This document shows positions 15,347 through 22,379 of a stretch of DNA of 50,104 bases, in pieces. Every line of letters starts with the position of its first letter. Positions within the stretch are counted from its first letter, which is position 1. The notes beneath the pieces are model-generated. The model ran no database searches. It saw nothing but the letters and a program-made list of their open reading frames with translations, and was not told the origin of the DNA. The position numbers and the translations under genes were made by a program. Origin of the DNA: Mycobacteriaceae bacterium (lineage in GTDB: Bacteria > Actinomycetota > Actinomycetes > Mycobacteriales > Mycobacteriaceae); the NCBI GenBank assembly GCA_019749805.1, contig JAIEPH010000088.1, forward strand, positions 1 to 50,104. Direction: 5' to 3'.

Positions 15347-15643
15347 CTAGTCGGCGGCGTCGGGCTCGTCTGCGACATTGAAGCCACCGTGGGCAGCCAG
15401 TGATCGAAGTTGGCGCAGCGCGAACTTACGGCCTCGACCCTCTTTGGGAATGTTGACCCCCGACCACATGCCCTCTGCGCCGGGTGTGTCGAGCGCGTCC
15501 TTGGCGCACTGCCAGCGCCGCGGGCAGCCACGGCATAGGGCCTTCAACTCCGGGTCGTCACCGCCGGCGGCCCAACGGTCGGGGTCGGAAATGCATGGCT
15601 GGGTGCTGCTGCGCACCGTTGGTCGTTCGAGTGTCACCGTCAC
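15347..15643 (-). CDS. WhiB-family transcriptional regulator
   Basis: A 98-residue WhiB-like iron-sulfur protein. Cysteines are at 17, 37, 40 and 46 (CRGCPRRWQC), the standard C-x(n)-C-x2-C-x5-C ligand set, followed by the turn GMWSGV at 58-63 and a basic segment (PKEGRGRKFALRQ) for DNA binding. The GTG at 15643 is chosen because GGGAGGAG ends 5 bp before it; a GTG at 15658 contains that SD. It is the first gene of the leftward operon. An AT-rich region with a CTAAATTTAG palindrome lies upstream and probably holds its operator. Confidence 0.85.
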   Translation of the reverse strand: MTVTLERPTVRSSTQPCISDPDRWAAGGDDPELKALCRGCPRRWQCAKDALDTPGAEGMWSGVNIPKEGRGRKFALRQLRSLAAHGGFNVADEPDAAD

Positions 15644-15685
15644 CGTCGCTCCTCCCACTGAGCTGATCGAATGACCCGAACTTTA

Positions 15686-15724
15686 GCACCTAAATTTAGC
15701 GGTGCACTATCTAGCGCTAAATTT
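15686..15724. promoter_or_regulatory. AT-rich divergent control region
   Basis: A palindrome CTAAATTTAG (15690-15699) sits between GCACC (15686-15690) and GGTGC (15701-15705), and GCTAAATTT recurs at 15716-15724. This is between the leftward WhiB operon and the rightward XRE gene and probably holds operators for both. Confidence 0.45.
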
Positions 15725-15854
15725 CAATGGTGAAGTTTCACGCCCTCACGCCGGCGGAGTGCCCCCTATCGTTAGCGCGCACTTCACTGGATTTGAGGCA
15801 GGATGTGCCTTGCGATGTTCCGAAACCGTGATAACCGCTGGTTACACTGGCGCG

Positions 15855-16568
15855 GTGGAGGACGGCGCAGCAGACGAGGGCATTGCCCGCGCGGGTGCCG
15901 CTGTCGCAGCTCGCCGCCGTGAATTGGGCATCTCGCAGCGTGAACTGGCGCGCCGAAAAATTGTCACCGCCCCGGCGCTGATCCATTTCGAGAAAGGCCG
16001 GTCGTGGCCCCGGGAGCGCACAAGGCACACGCTTGAGGAACTTTTGCAGTGGCCGGCGGGAACGATAGCGCGCATTCGGGCAGGCGCGCCGGCCGATGAA
16101 GTGGTCACGGACTCTGCTGACAGCTCCGAGAGCGCGGTGCTCGTGGCCGACGCGCTCAAGCTGACCCTCACCCGTTTCGACACCGCGATCGACGATCTGC
16201 CGCCGCCGTCGTCGCCGGACTTCGTTCGGCGCGCGTCGACGATCCTGGCCGACCTGCGCAAGTTGGAGGCCCTCGCCGCGCGAGCGATGCGTCACAGTCA
16301 GGGGTCACCTGCCGAGGTGGTCAAGTCGCTGGGGTTGATCCGAGGCCGCTACGACGAACTGATGCTCAAGGCCGCGGCGCATCCGGGCGCCTCAGTGGGC
16401 CAACGGCTGTACGCGGCGCGGCGGCGGGCGAATCTGAGCGCCGGTGAGGCCGCCGCGGTGGGTGGGCTCTCGGCCCAGCTCGTGGAGTCTGTGGAGGCGG
16501 GCCAGCTGCTCGACCCCGGCAACACGGAGCGTGTGGAGGCGCTGATCAGCGATCTTGTCGGCCAGTGA
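15855..16568 (+). CDS. Double-XRE regulator heading the secretion region
   Basis: A 237-residue protein from a GTG at 15855, which follows a TACACT box (15843-15848) by 6 bp; it is therefore probably leaderless. Two HTH domains are visible: about residues 15-60 (VAARRRELGISQRELARRK; the ALIHFEKGRSWP recognition helix) and about 180-230 (GQRLYAARRRANLSAGEAAA; GGLSAQLVESVEAG). The region between them is helical. It lies immediately before the nuclease and hydrolase genes, and its first HTH resembles that of the XRE protein at 49344. It is a candidate controller of the shared promoter motif in the secretion region. Confidence 0.7.
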   Translation: MEDGAADEGIARAGAAVAARRRELGISQRELARRKIVTAPALIHFEKGRSWPRERTRHTLEELLQWPAGTIARIRAGAPADEVVTDSADSSESAVLVADALKLTLTRFDTAIDDLPPPSSPDFVRRASTILADLRKLEALAARAMRHSQGSPAEVVKSLGLIRGRYDELMLKAAAHPGASVGQRLYAARRRANLSAGEAAAVGGLSAQLVESVEAGQLLDPGNTERVEALISDLVGQ

Positions 16569-16579
16569 CGCAGCGCTGC

Positions 16580-16616
16580 AATTTGTGCAGGCCGCCCCCG
16601 CCGAAGCATTGAAAAT
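16580..16616 (+). promoter_or_regulatory. Shared promoter, nuclease gene
   Basis: AATTTGTGC (16580-16588) then, 22 bp on, GAAAAT (16611-16616), then 6 bp to the ATG. It is a weaker member of the recurring promoter family because the core-to--10 spacing is 18. Confidence 0.45.
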
Positions 16617-16622
16617 GAAGAG

Positions 16623-17153
16623 ATGAGAACACATTTGGCGACGGTGCTGTTGCTCGCGGCGGTGGCGGCAACGCCGGTATCGGCGTGCGCTGCGCCAGTT
16701 GAGGCAGCACCTGCCACCGCGACGGTGCTGCGTGTCGTTGACGGCGACACCGTCGACGTCGTCGATGATGTCCGGGGCCGGCTGCGGGTGCGCATCCTGG
16801 GTATCGACACCCCGGAGACAAAACGCCCGGGCTACACCGAGGCGTGCTGGGGCAGGCAGGCGACGGAGTTCGCTGCCTCCACTCTGCTCAACCAACGGGT
16901 CTCCTTGATCGCTGATGCCAGCCAGGATGCGCACGACCGCTACGGCCGCACGCTGGCCTACGTCCAGACCGCCGGTGGGGACTTCTCGGTGATGGCGGCG
17001 GCCGCCGGGGCGGGGCGGGCCTATGTTTTCGACCCGGCCAGCCCGCCGCAACGCGCGGGTGAGATCGCCGCGGCCGAGGCGTCAGCCCGGCAGGCAAGCC
17101 GAGGCTTGTGGGGCCCGCCGTGCTTCGGCAACACCGAAACCCTGCCGCGGTAG
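16623..17153 (+). CDS. Secreted thermonuclease (SNase fold)
   Basis: A 176-residue staphylococcal-nuclease homologue. A signal peptide ends in VSAC (Cys22), so it may be a lipoprotein. The SNase core begins at about 33; DGDTVDVVDD is at 40-49, and RILGIDTPE puts Arg57 and Glu65 exactly 8 apart as in SNase Arg35 and Glu43, with Arg109 in YGRTLAYV matching Arg87. The protein therefore seems catalytically complete and would cleave DNA or RNA outside the cytoplasmic membrane. The ATG is 6 bp after the putative -10, so leaderless. Role in conjugation is a guess: processing extracellular nucleic acid or clearing DNA near the channel. Confidence 0.88.
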   Translation: MRTHLATVLLLAAVAATPVSACAAPVEAAPATATVLRVVDGDTVDVVDDVRGRLRVRILGIDTPETKRPGYTEACWGRQATEFAASTLLNQRVSLIADASQDAHDRYGRTLAYVQTAGGDFSVMAAAAGAGRAYVFDPASPPQRAGEIAAAEASARQASRGLWGPPCFGNTETLPR

Positions 17154-17174
17154 AAGGTTTGGGCCGCCCGCCGA

Positions 17175-17211
17175 TTTTGTGTCCGGGGGGTGCTGCGGGG
17201 TCGCTGATACT
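17175..17211 (+). promoter_or_regulatory. Shared promoter, transglycosylase gene
   Basis: TTTTGTGTCCGG (17175-17186), 19 bp, GATACT (17206-17211), 6 bp, GTG. The same sequence is duplicated at 18330. Confidence 0.5.
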
Positions 17212-17670
17212 GGTTTCGTGTCGGTTGGCGCGGTGGTGCAGCAGGTAGGTGAGGTGCTGGGCCGTGCGCACTCGCTGTTCGGTGATCCACCGGCATCCGG
17301 TCAGGGCCCGGCCTCGGGCTCGGTGCTCAAGCTCTCCGGCGCCGGGGAGCTGGTGCGCTCGGGGCAGGCGCAGATGGCGCCGCTGTCGGGGCAGCTGGCC
17401 ACCAACTACTCCACCTTCGCCGGGGGAGCGGGCCCCGCGCTGGACACTCTGGCCGGCACCGACCGTGCGCTGAGCACCCAGCTCGACGAGGCCGCCCGCT
17501 CAGACCGCACCGGCCGCACCAGCTCCGGGGGCGTGGTCAACGGCGCGGCCGCCGACACCAACGGCCTGGCCCCGTTCACCAACACCCCCGCCGGCCAGAA
17601 AGCCCTTCTGGTGGCACTGCGCAACCGCGTGGCCCAACAACAACAAGTCGTGCAGGCCTACAAAACCCGC
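17177..17670 (+). repeat. 494-bp duplicated block, copy A
   Basis: By eye this block is identical to 18332-18825, offset 1155 bp. It covers promoter, start codon and the first 151 codons of a hydrolase gene. The two genes diverge abruptly after AAAACCCGC. Confidence 0.9.
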
Positions 17671-18303
17671 AGCGCGCGCATGGCAGCGCTGATGCGTTCG
17701 ATGCGTTATGCCGGCGGCTCCCCGGTGGGAGGGGGTACACCGTTCGGCGGCGGCGGGATGGGCATGCCGATGGGCTCCTCACGGGGAGGCGGTTTTCCCA
17801 ACTTCAACATTCCGCAGCTGGCCAGGGCCGCCAATCTGAGCGGGCAACTTAACTCGGGGCGTCGCCCACTGGCGGACCGCTATGCAGGAATGCGTGTGCG
17901 CCCCAGTGATATTCCTGCTACACCGGGGGCTGCAACGATCGGGGCCGCGATCAACCGGGCCCTCGACATCAAAGGCATTACCAACCCGCGGGCCCGACGG
18001 AATTGGGAGACCGGGATGATGGTGGTCTCCGCACGCGAGTCCGGCCACAATCCGAAAGCCACAAATAACTGGGATTCCAACGCCGCCAAGGGAACTCCTT
18101 CGCAGGGCGCATTCCAGTTCATCGAGCCGACGTTTCGGGCGTACCACGAGCCGGGCACCTCACCGTTTCTGCGTGACCCGGTGGCGCAAGCAACCGCGTT
18201 CGTCAACTACGCGATGGGCCGCTACGGGGTCTCTGCTGACGGCTCGGATCTGGCGGCCAGAATTCAGCAGGCCGACCCGACCCGCCCACCGAAGGGCTAC
18301 TAA
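17218..18303 (+). CDS. Secreted lytic transglycosylase-like protein
   Basis: A 361-residue protein from a leaderless-type GTG. The N-terminal module (about 1-151) is helical, has no signal peptide, and includes TPAGQKALL and a Gln-rich RVAQQQQVVQAYK helix; it is identical to that of the next gene. After a Gly/Met-rich linker (about 160-190), a soluble transglycosylase (SLT-like) domain spans about 245-360: Glu274 in SARESGHNP is the probable catalytic acid, with QGAFQFIEPTF and FVNYAMGRYG downstream, as in goose-type/SLT families. It probably cleaves peptidoglycan glycan strands to open the wall for the transfer channel. Export without a Sec signal suggests the ESX system. Confidence 0.8.
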   Translation: MSVGAVVQQVGEVLGRAHSLFGDPPASGQGPASGSVLKLSGAGELVRSGQAQMAPLSGQLATNYSTFAGGAGPALDTLAGTDRALSTQLDEAARSDRTGRTSSGGVVNGAAADTNGLAPFTNTPAGQKALLVALRNRVAQQQQVVQAYKTRSARMAALMRSMRYAGGSPVGGGTPFGGGGMGMPMGSSRGGGFPNFNIPQLARAANLSGQLNSGRRPLADRYAGMRVRPSDIPATPGAATIGAAINRALDIKGITNPRARRNWETGMMVVSARESGHNPKATNNWDSNAAKGTPSQGAFQFIEPTFRAYHEPGTSPFLRDPVAQATAFVNYAMGRYGVSADGSDLAARIQQADPTRPPKGY

Positions 18304-18329
18304 AACCGCCGCGGCCGAAAAATTATTAT

Positions 18330-18366
18330 TATTGTGTCCGGGGGGTGCTGCGGGGTCGCTGATACT
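18330..18366 (+). promoter_or_regulatory. Shared promoter, LAS peptidase gene
   Basis: Same elements as the 17175 promoter, with GATACT at 18361-18366 and 6 bp to the GTG at 18373. An ATT repeat (18322-18332) precedes it. Confidence 0.5.
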
Positions 18367-18825
18367 GGTTTCGTGTCGGTTGGCGCGGTGGTGCAGCAGG
18401 TAGGTGAGGTGCTGGGCCGTGCGCACTCGCTGTTCGGTGATCCACCGGCATCCGGTCAGGGCCCGGCCTCGGGCTCGGTGCTCAAGCTCTCCGGCGCCGG
18501 GGAGCTGGTGCGCTCGGGGCAGGCGCAGATGGCGCCGCTGTCGGGGCAGCTGGCCACCAACTACTCCACCTTCGCCGGGGGAGCGGGCCCCGCGCTGGAC
18601 ACTCTGGCCGGCACCGACCGTGCGCTGAGCACCCAGCTCGACGAGGCCGCCCGCTCAGACCGCACCGGCCGCACCAGCTCCGGGGGCGTGGTCAACGGCG
18701 CGGCCGCCGACACCAACGGCCTGGCCCCGTTCACCAACACCCCCGCCGGCCAGAAAGCCCTTCTGGTGGCACTGCGCAACCGCGTGGCCCAACAACAACA
18801 AGTCGTGCAGGCCTACAAAACCCGC
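18332..18825 (+). repeat. 494-bp duplicated block, copy B
   Basis: The partner of 17177-17670. No difference was found by eye. Confidence 0.9.
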
Positions 18826-19476
18826 GACGCGCAGATGGCTGCCATGCTGCGGTCGATGGCCTACGGCGGCCGCAACGGCGTGGGCGGCGGCGGAGGCTCG
18901 CCGTCCGGCGGCGGTGGCGGGATGGGCATGCCGAGTATGGGCTCACCGTTGAGCGGCTTGCAGGGGCTCTCCGGACTGTCTGGGCTGGGCGGAGCCGGCG
19001 GCGGTAGCCGCATGATGTCAGGCACGGGATCTGGCGGCCTGCCACAAGGGCCGCTGAATCCCGGCAATATCGTCGCGCGGGCTATTCAGGGCCAGCTGCC
19101 TCCGGGGAAGGCTTCCGAGAAGGGGTTGCAGAAGTTCAGCGTGATCACGAATCGCGCTGTGTCCGCGGCGTTTCCGCAAATCAGGGAAATCGGCGGTGTG
19201 CGCCCCGATTCGTTGAAGTGGCACCCGAACGGGTTAGCGCTGGACGTCATGATCCCCAACTGGAACACCCCGCAAGGCAAGGCGCTGGGTGATCAGGTGT
19301 TGTCGTTCGTGATGACCAACAAAGAAGCACTCGGCGTCGATCACGCGATCTGGCGCCAGGTAATGTATTACGGGCCCGGCGGCGGCGAAGGCATGGGAAG
19401 CCGCGGAGGTGCCACCGCCAACCATTTCGACCACGTGCACATCGCCACCAAGGGTGGCGGCTACCTGCGCGTCTAA
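18373..19476 (+). CDS. Secreted LAS-type peptidoglycan peptidase-like protein
   Basis: A 367-residue protein with the same N-terminal 151 residues as its neighbour, a Gly/Met/Ser-rich linker (about 170-220), and a different C-terminal domain (about 225-367). That domain has the HxxxxxxxD and HxH zinc-ligand pattern of LAS/VanY-type peptidases: His284 and Asp291 in HPNGLALD, then His351, His354 and His356 in HFDHVHI. It would cut peptide cross-links or stems of peptidoglycan. With the transglycosylase it makes a matched glycan plus peptide pair of wall hydrolases. It is likely exported by the same route, since the N-terminal module is identical. Confidence 0.78.
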   Translation: MSVGAVVQQVGEVLGRAHSLFGDPPASGQGPASGSVLKLSGAGELVRSGQAQMAPLSGQLATNYSTFAGGAGPALDTLAGTDRALSTQLDEAARSDRTGRTSSGGVVNGAAADTNGLAPFTNTPAGQKALLVALRNRVAQQQQVVQAYKTRDAQMAAMLRSMAYGGRNGVGGGGGSPSGGGGGMGMPSMGSPLSGLQGLSGLSGLGGAGGGSRMMSGTGSGGLPQGPLNPGNIVARAIQGQLPPGKASEKGLQKFSVITNRAVSAAFPQIREIGGVRPDSLKWHPNGLALDVMIPNWNTPQGKALGDQVLSFVMTNKEALGVDHAIWRQVMYYGPGGGEGMGSRGGATANHFDHVHIATKGGGYLRV

Positions 19477-19504
19477 CTCGTCGCGGCCTCGGCGCTCCCG
19501 CACC

Positions 19505-19544
19505 AAAAATCGTGCACGAGGCCCTATATGGGCGGCGTTAGGCT
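19505..19544 (+). promoter_or_regulatory. Shared promoter, cargo cassette
   Basis: AAAAATCGTGCACGA (19505-19519), exactly 19 bp, TAGGCT (19539-19544). The gene start is 31 bp further on and has an SD, so this transcript has a leader. Confidence 0.6.
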
Positions 19545-19575
19545 CGATGAGTCAATCCAAAAAGGAAGGTCAGAC

Positions 19576-19755
19576 ATGTGTGGATGCCACGGCACGGAGG
19601 GGCCGGACCCCACGTTGGTCCAACAAACCAGCGATGTGCTGGGCCTGGTCACCCGCGCCCGAAAGGTGTTCGGCGGTGACTCCACCCCTGAGCGGCCGCC
19701 GACGTTTGCCGCGCCGCGTGATCTCGAAGAGGCAATCTCTAATGACCGCTTCTGA
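19576..19755 (+). CDS. Small Cys-rich protein at cassette head
   Basis: A 59-residue protein beginning MCGCHGTEGPD. The ATG at 19576 is favoured because AAAGGAAGG lies 5-13 bp upstream; a start at 19528 would lie upstream of the predicted -10. The CGC and H near the N-terminus could bind a metal or be lipidated, but no signal peptide exists. It is followed 57 bp later by the large DUF4226-like gene. Function unknown. Confidence 0.5.
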   Translation: MCGCHGTEGPDPTLVQQTSDVLGLVTRARKVFGGDSTPERPPTFAAPRDLEEAISNDRF

Positions 19756-19812
19756 TTTGAGCGGTCCGCACGCACAGCCCGGCTCAATGACGCTGGGGCA
19801 TAGGAGTTCACG

Positions 19813-21711
19813 GTGACCGATGCCCGAAAGTTCGACGAACTGGTGTCCTGGCACGCCAAGCCGGTGGCCGGTTTCGGCATGGGTTGGGATCCGGGCTGGC
19901 GCCCGGACGGGGGAGCGTTCACCCGCAACATCAGCCCTTCTGACCCGTACTGGAACACGGTGCTGGACAAGGCGCAGGCCGCCTACGGCGATCCTGGTAT
20001 GCGGTTCAACACTTCTGATCCCAGCGCCGACCGCTACCTGGTGTTCAACGATGGCACGCGGGTGCCCACTGATGGCTCGTTGGCTTACCGCGACAACGGC
20101 AACACCTATGTGATGAACAACGACGGCTCGGTGTCGCTGTTGGGCGGTGACGGCAAGACGGGCCAGCCCTTCTTTCCCGAGTTCCGGCGCAACGAGGCCG
20201 GCCAGTACGTTCCGGTCGATGGCCAGGGCCGGCAGGTAGCGCCGCTGGCTGCCTCCTACGTCGATGACCCGGCCACGGGTAAACGCACTTACTACAACAC
20301 CAATGGTGACGTCGTGGGCACCGAGCAGCGGCCCGATACGGCACCGCCGGGAAGCCAGCCCGGCGTGCAGACCGATGAGCAGCAATCGGGACGCACCGCC
20401 GACGCCGTGCGCAAGCTGCACGACGAAATGAAGGACCGCTACAGCCAACTCAGTGAGGCGGAGGGCAAGCTGTCCGAGGCGATGCTGACTGCCCGGACTA
20501 CGACCGCCGAGGGACAGCAGAAGCTCAACGGAATCCAGCAGAAGATCATCGAGGCAGTCAACAACCCGGCGATGTCTCTGGATACCCCTGCCGGGGAACA
20601 AGCGTTTTTGAAGTTTCTGCGCAGCCAGGTCGCCGAGATCGGCGAGGTCCTCAAATCGGGCACCCTGACCGCCGAGGACCAAGCCAAAGCGGCGTCGGCG
20701 CTGGCCGCCTTGTATGACATGGACGGCGCCTCACCCGAAACAGGCGAGAACCCCTCCGATCCCAACGCCCAACCAGGGGCCCCGGCTTCGTCCCCCGCAG
20801 CGGCCCCGGCGGCCGCAGATCCCGCGCTCACCGATCTTGGCTTGGGCCCGATGGAGCCGATGCCGGATCCGATGATGTCGGATCTGGGAATGGGCGGACC
20901 CCTTGGCGCCGATCCGTTGGCCGGGCTGGCTTCAGCGCTGCCGGCCGCGATGGGCGCCTTCCCGCCCGGTGGCGGCCTCGGAGGCGGCAGCCCCCTCGAT
21001 GCCCTCACCGGAGCAGCGGCACCACTGGCCGGGCTGGCCTCCCAGCTCGGCGAGCAGGCCCGCCGCGAAGAGCCGGACCCGGGCGAGGAGACAGACAAGA
21101 ACAACGACGACAAGCTCGGCGAGGATGAGGAGAAGGACGAGGCCCCCGTGCCCGGGGAAACACCGCCACCGGCGACGACGCCGCAATCGGGCACACCTCC
21201 AGAACCCACGCCTGCGGGCACGCCCGGCGAGGGCGCTCCACCTGCGGCGCCGGGTCCACCACCGCCGCCGCCCACGACGATCACGCTGCCCGACGGGTCC
21301 ACCGCCAACGCGCGCACCCCGGAACTGGCCCAGGCCGTCAAGGCACATCTGGACGGCAAACCGCTCGACGAAGCGTTCCGCGAGCAGCACTTCGAGCTGC
21401 CTCCACCAGGGACACCGGTCACCAACCCCGTCGACCCGTCGCGCCTATCGGCCGGCATGCTCGGCATGTTCAAAGATCACTACGAGGTAGCACTGAGCTC
21501 GGTAAAGGGCCTGCAAGACGGGCAGGTGGTTCCGCTGTCCTCGATCGCGGCCAGCCCCGACTTCCTGGGCTGGGTCGATCCCAGCGCGATCGGTGCACCC
21601 GCCCCCACCCCGGCGCCCGTACCTGTGCCAGCACCACCCACACCGGTACCCACCGACACGACCAACCCGGCACCTCTGGCCAGCGCGCCGGTGCCAACCC
21701 CTACCGGATAA
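19813..21711 (+). CDS. Large Pro-rich ESX cargo candidate with TPAG helical module
   Basis: A 632-residue protein. Residues 1-185 form a repeat-rich beta domain with tyrosine/glycine motifs (YLVFNDGTRVPTDG, YVMNNDGSVSLLGG, TYYNTNGDVVG) that read like short beta-hairpin repeats. Residues about 200-305 are a helical hairpin (DAVRKLHDEMKDRYSQL; LDTPAGEQAFLKFLRSQVAE) similar to mycobacterial DUF4226 proteins, and it shares TPAGxxAxL with the hydrolases above. Then a Pro/Met/Gly-rich tail (310-500) and an end domain (ITLPDGSTANARTPEL, about 500-600). No signal peptide. Probably an ESX-exported surface or channel protein. Family name is from memory. Confidence 0.6.
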   Translation: MTDARKFDELVSWHAKPVAGFGMGWDPGWRPDGGAFTRNISPSDPYWNTVLDKAQAAYGDPGMRFNTSDPSADRYLVFNDGTRVPTDGSLAYRDNGNTYVMNNDGSVSLLGGDGKTGQPFFPEFRRNEAGQYVPVDGQGRQVAPLAASYVDDPATGKRTYYNTNGDVVGTEQRPDTAPPGSQPGVQTDEQQSGRTADAVRKLHDEMKDRYSQLSEAEGKLSEAMLTARTTTAEGQQKLNGIQQKIIEAVNNPAMSLDTPAGEQAFLKFLRSQVAEIGEVLKSGTLTAEDQAKAASALAALYDMDGASPETGENPSDPNAQPGAPASSPAAAPAAADPALTDLGLGPMEPMPDPMMSDLGMGGPLGADPLAGLASALPAAMGAFPPGGGLGGGSPLDALTGAAAPLAGLASQLGEQARREEPDPGEETDKNNDDKLGEDEEKDEAPVPGETPPPATTPQSGTPPEPTPAGTPGEGAPPAAPGPPPPPPTTITLPDGSTANARTPELAQAVKAHLDGKPLDEAFREQHFELPPPGTPVTNPVDPSRLSAGMLGMFKDHYEVALSSVKGLQDGQVVPLSSIAASPDFLGWVDPSAIGAPAPTPAPVPVPAPPTPVPTDTTNPAPLASAPVPTPTG

Positions 21712-21772
21712 CCCCGGCCGCATGACGGCGCGGGTGAAAATCGCGACAATGCCCTAGGTAAAGGAGCTGAGA

Positions 21773-22081
21773 ATGACCAACCCGATTCACATCGACCCTG
21801 AGGTGATGCGCACCGTCGCCAACCAGCACGACGACGTCGCCGACCAAATCGCCCCCGCCCGGGAAGCCAGCAGCGAGATCCTCGCCGCGGTGGGCACCTT
21901 CGGCCCGATCATGCACCAGTTCAAATCAGCGGTGTCGGACCTGATGGTCAACCGCGACGCTGCATTGCTCAACCATGAGCACACCCACCGCGACGCCGCG
22001 ATCGGCCTGCGCCGCGAAGCGGCCAACTTCGTCACCCGTGACGAGATCAACGCAGAGAACCTCCGAGTTGACCAGCAATGA
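21773..22081 (+). CDS. EspC-like (DUF2580-type) ESX substrate
   Basis: A 102-residue helical protein. MTNPIHIDPEVMRTVANQHD at the start, a second helix, and a loop-helix (FGPIMHQFKSAVSDLM; RDAALLNHEHTHRDAAIGL) match the single-domain four-helix-type EspC/DUF2580 family, small ESX-exported proteins that in M. tuberculosis work with EspA. A GGAG SD lies 9 bp upstream of the ATG. The downstream gene overlaps by 14 bp, so the two are coupled. Confidence 0.65.
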   Translation: MTNPIHIDPEVMRTVANQHDDVADQIAPAREASSEILAAVGTFGPIMHQFKSAVSDLMVNRDAALLNHEHTHRDAAIGLRREAANFVTRDEINAENLRVDQQ

Positions 22082-22376
22082 TGCCCTGCCGCTAAGCGAG
22101 CAGGCGTTCCTCGCCAGGACCCCAGACGATGCGGTCCTGGTCAGAGTCGCCGTCAAGGGTTCCATCCTGGGCGTTCAGCTGGAACCCAAGGCGATGCGCG
22201 ACAACATGCACGAGTTAGCTCAGCGAATCGTGACCTGCGCCGACGTGGCGTATCTTCAGGGTCAGGTGGCACTGCGCGAGCAGATGGAGCAAGCCAAGCT
22301 CGACCCCGTCTGTTACGCAGATTTCCCCACCGAGAGGGATCTGGCCGCCGCACGTGACCGACTGAGGACCTTGTAG
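22068..22376 (+). CDS. YbaB/EbfC-like small protein A
   Basis: About 102 residues from a TTG at 22068, which overlaps the end of the EspC-like gene. After an acidic N-terminus comes a strand-turn-strand (DDAVLVRVAVKGSILGVQLE) and two helices, the pattern of YbaB/EbfC-type nucleoid proteins, which often sit next to EspC-like genes in mycobacterial ESX loci (annotated as DUF2694 or YbaB). Start choice is uncertain because no ATG exists at a suitable place. Confidence 0.55.
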   Translation: MTSNDALPLSEQAFLARTPDDAVLVRVAVKGSILGVQLEPKAMRDNMHELAQRIVTCADVAYLQGQVALREQMEQAKLDPVCYADFPTERDLAAARDRLRTL

Positions 22377-22379
22377 ACC

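Noticed and set aside
19570..20682. 370-residue open frame on the minus strand
   Set aside because: It overlaps the well-coded cargo genes and has no SD or family pattern.
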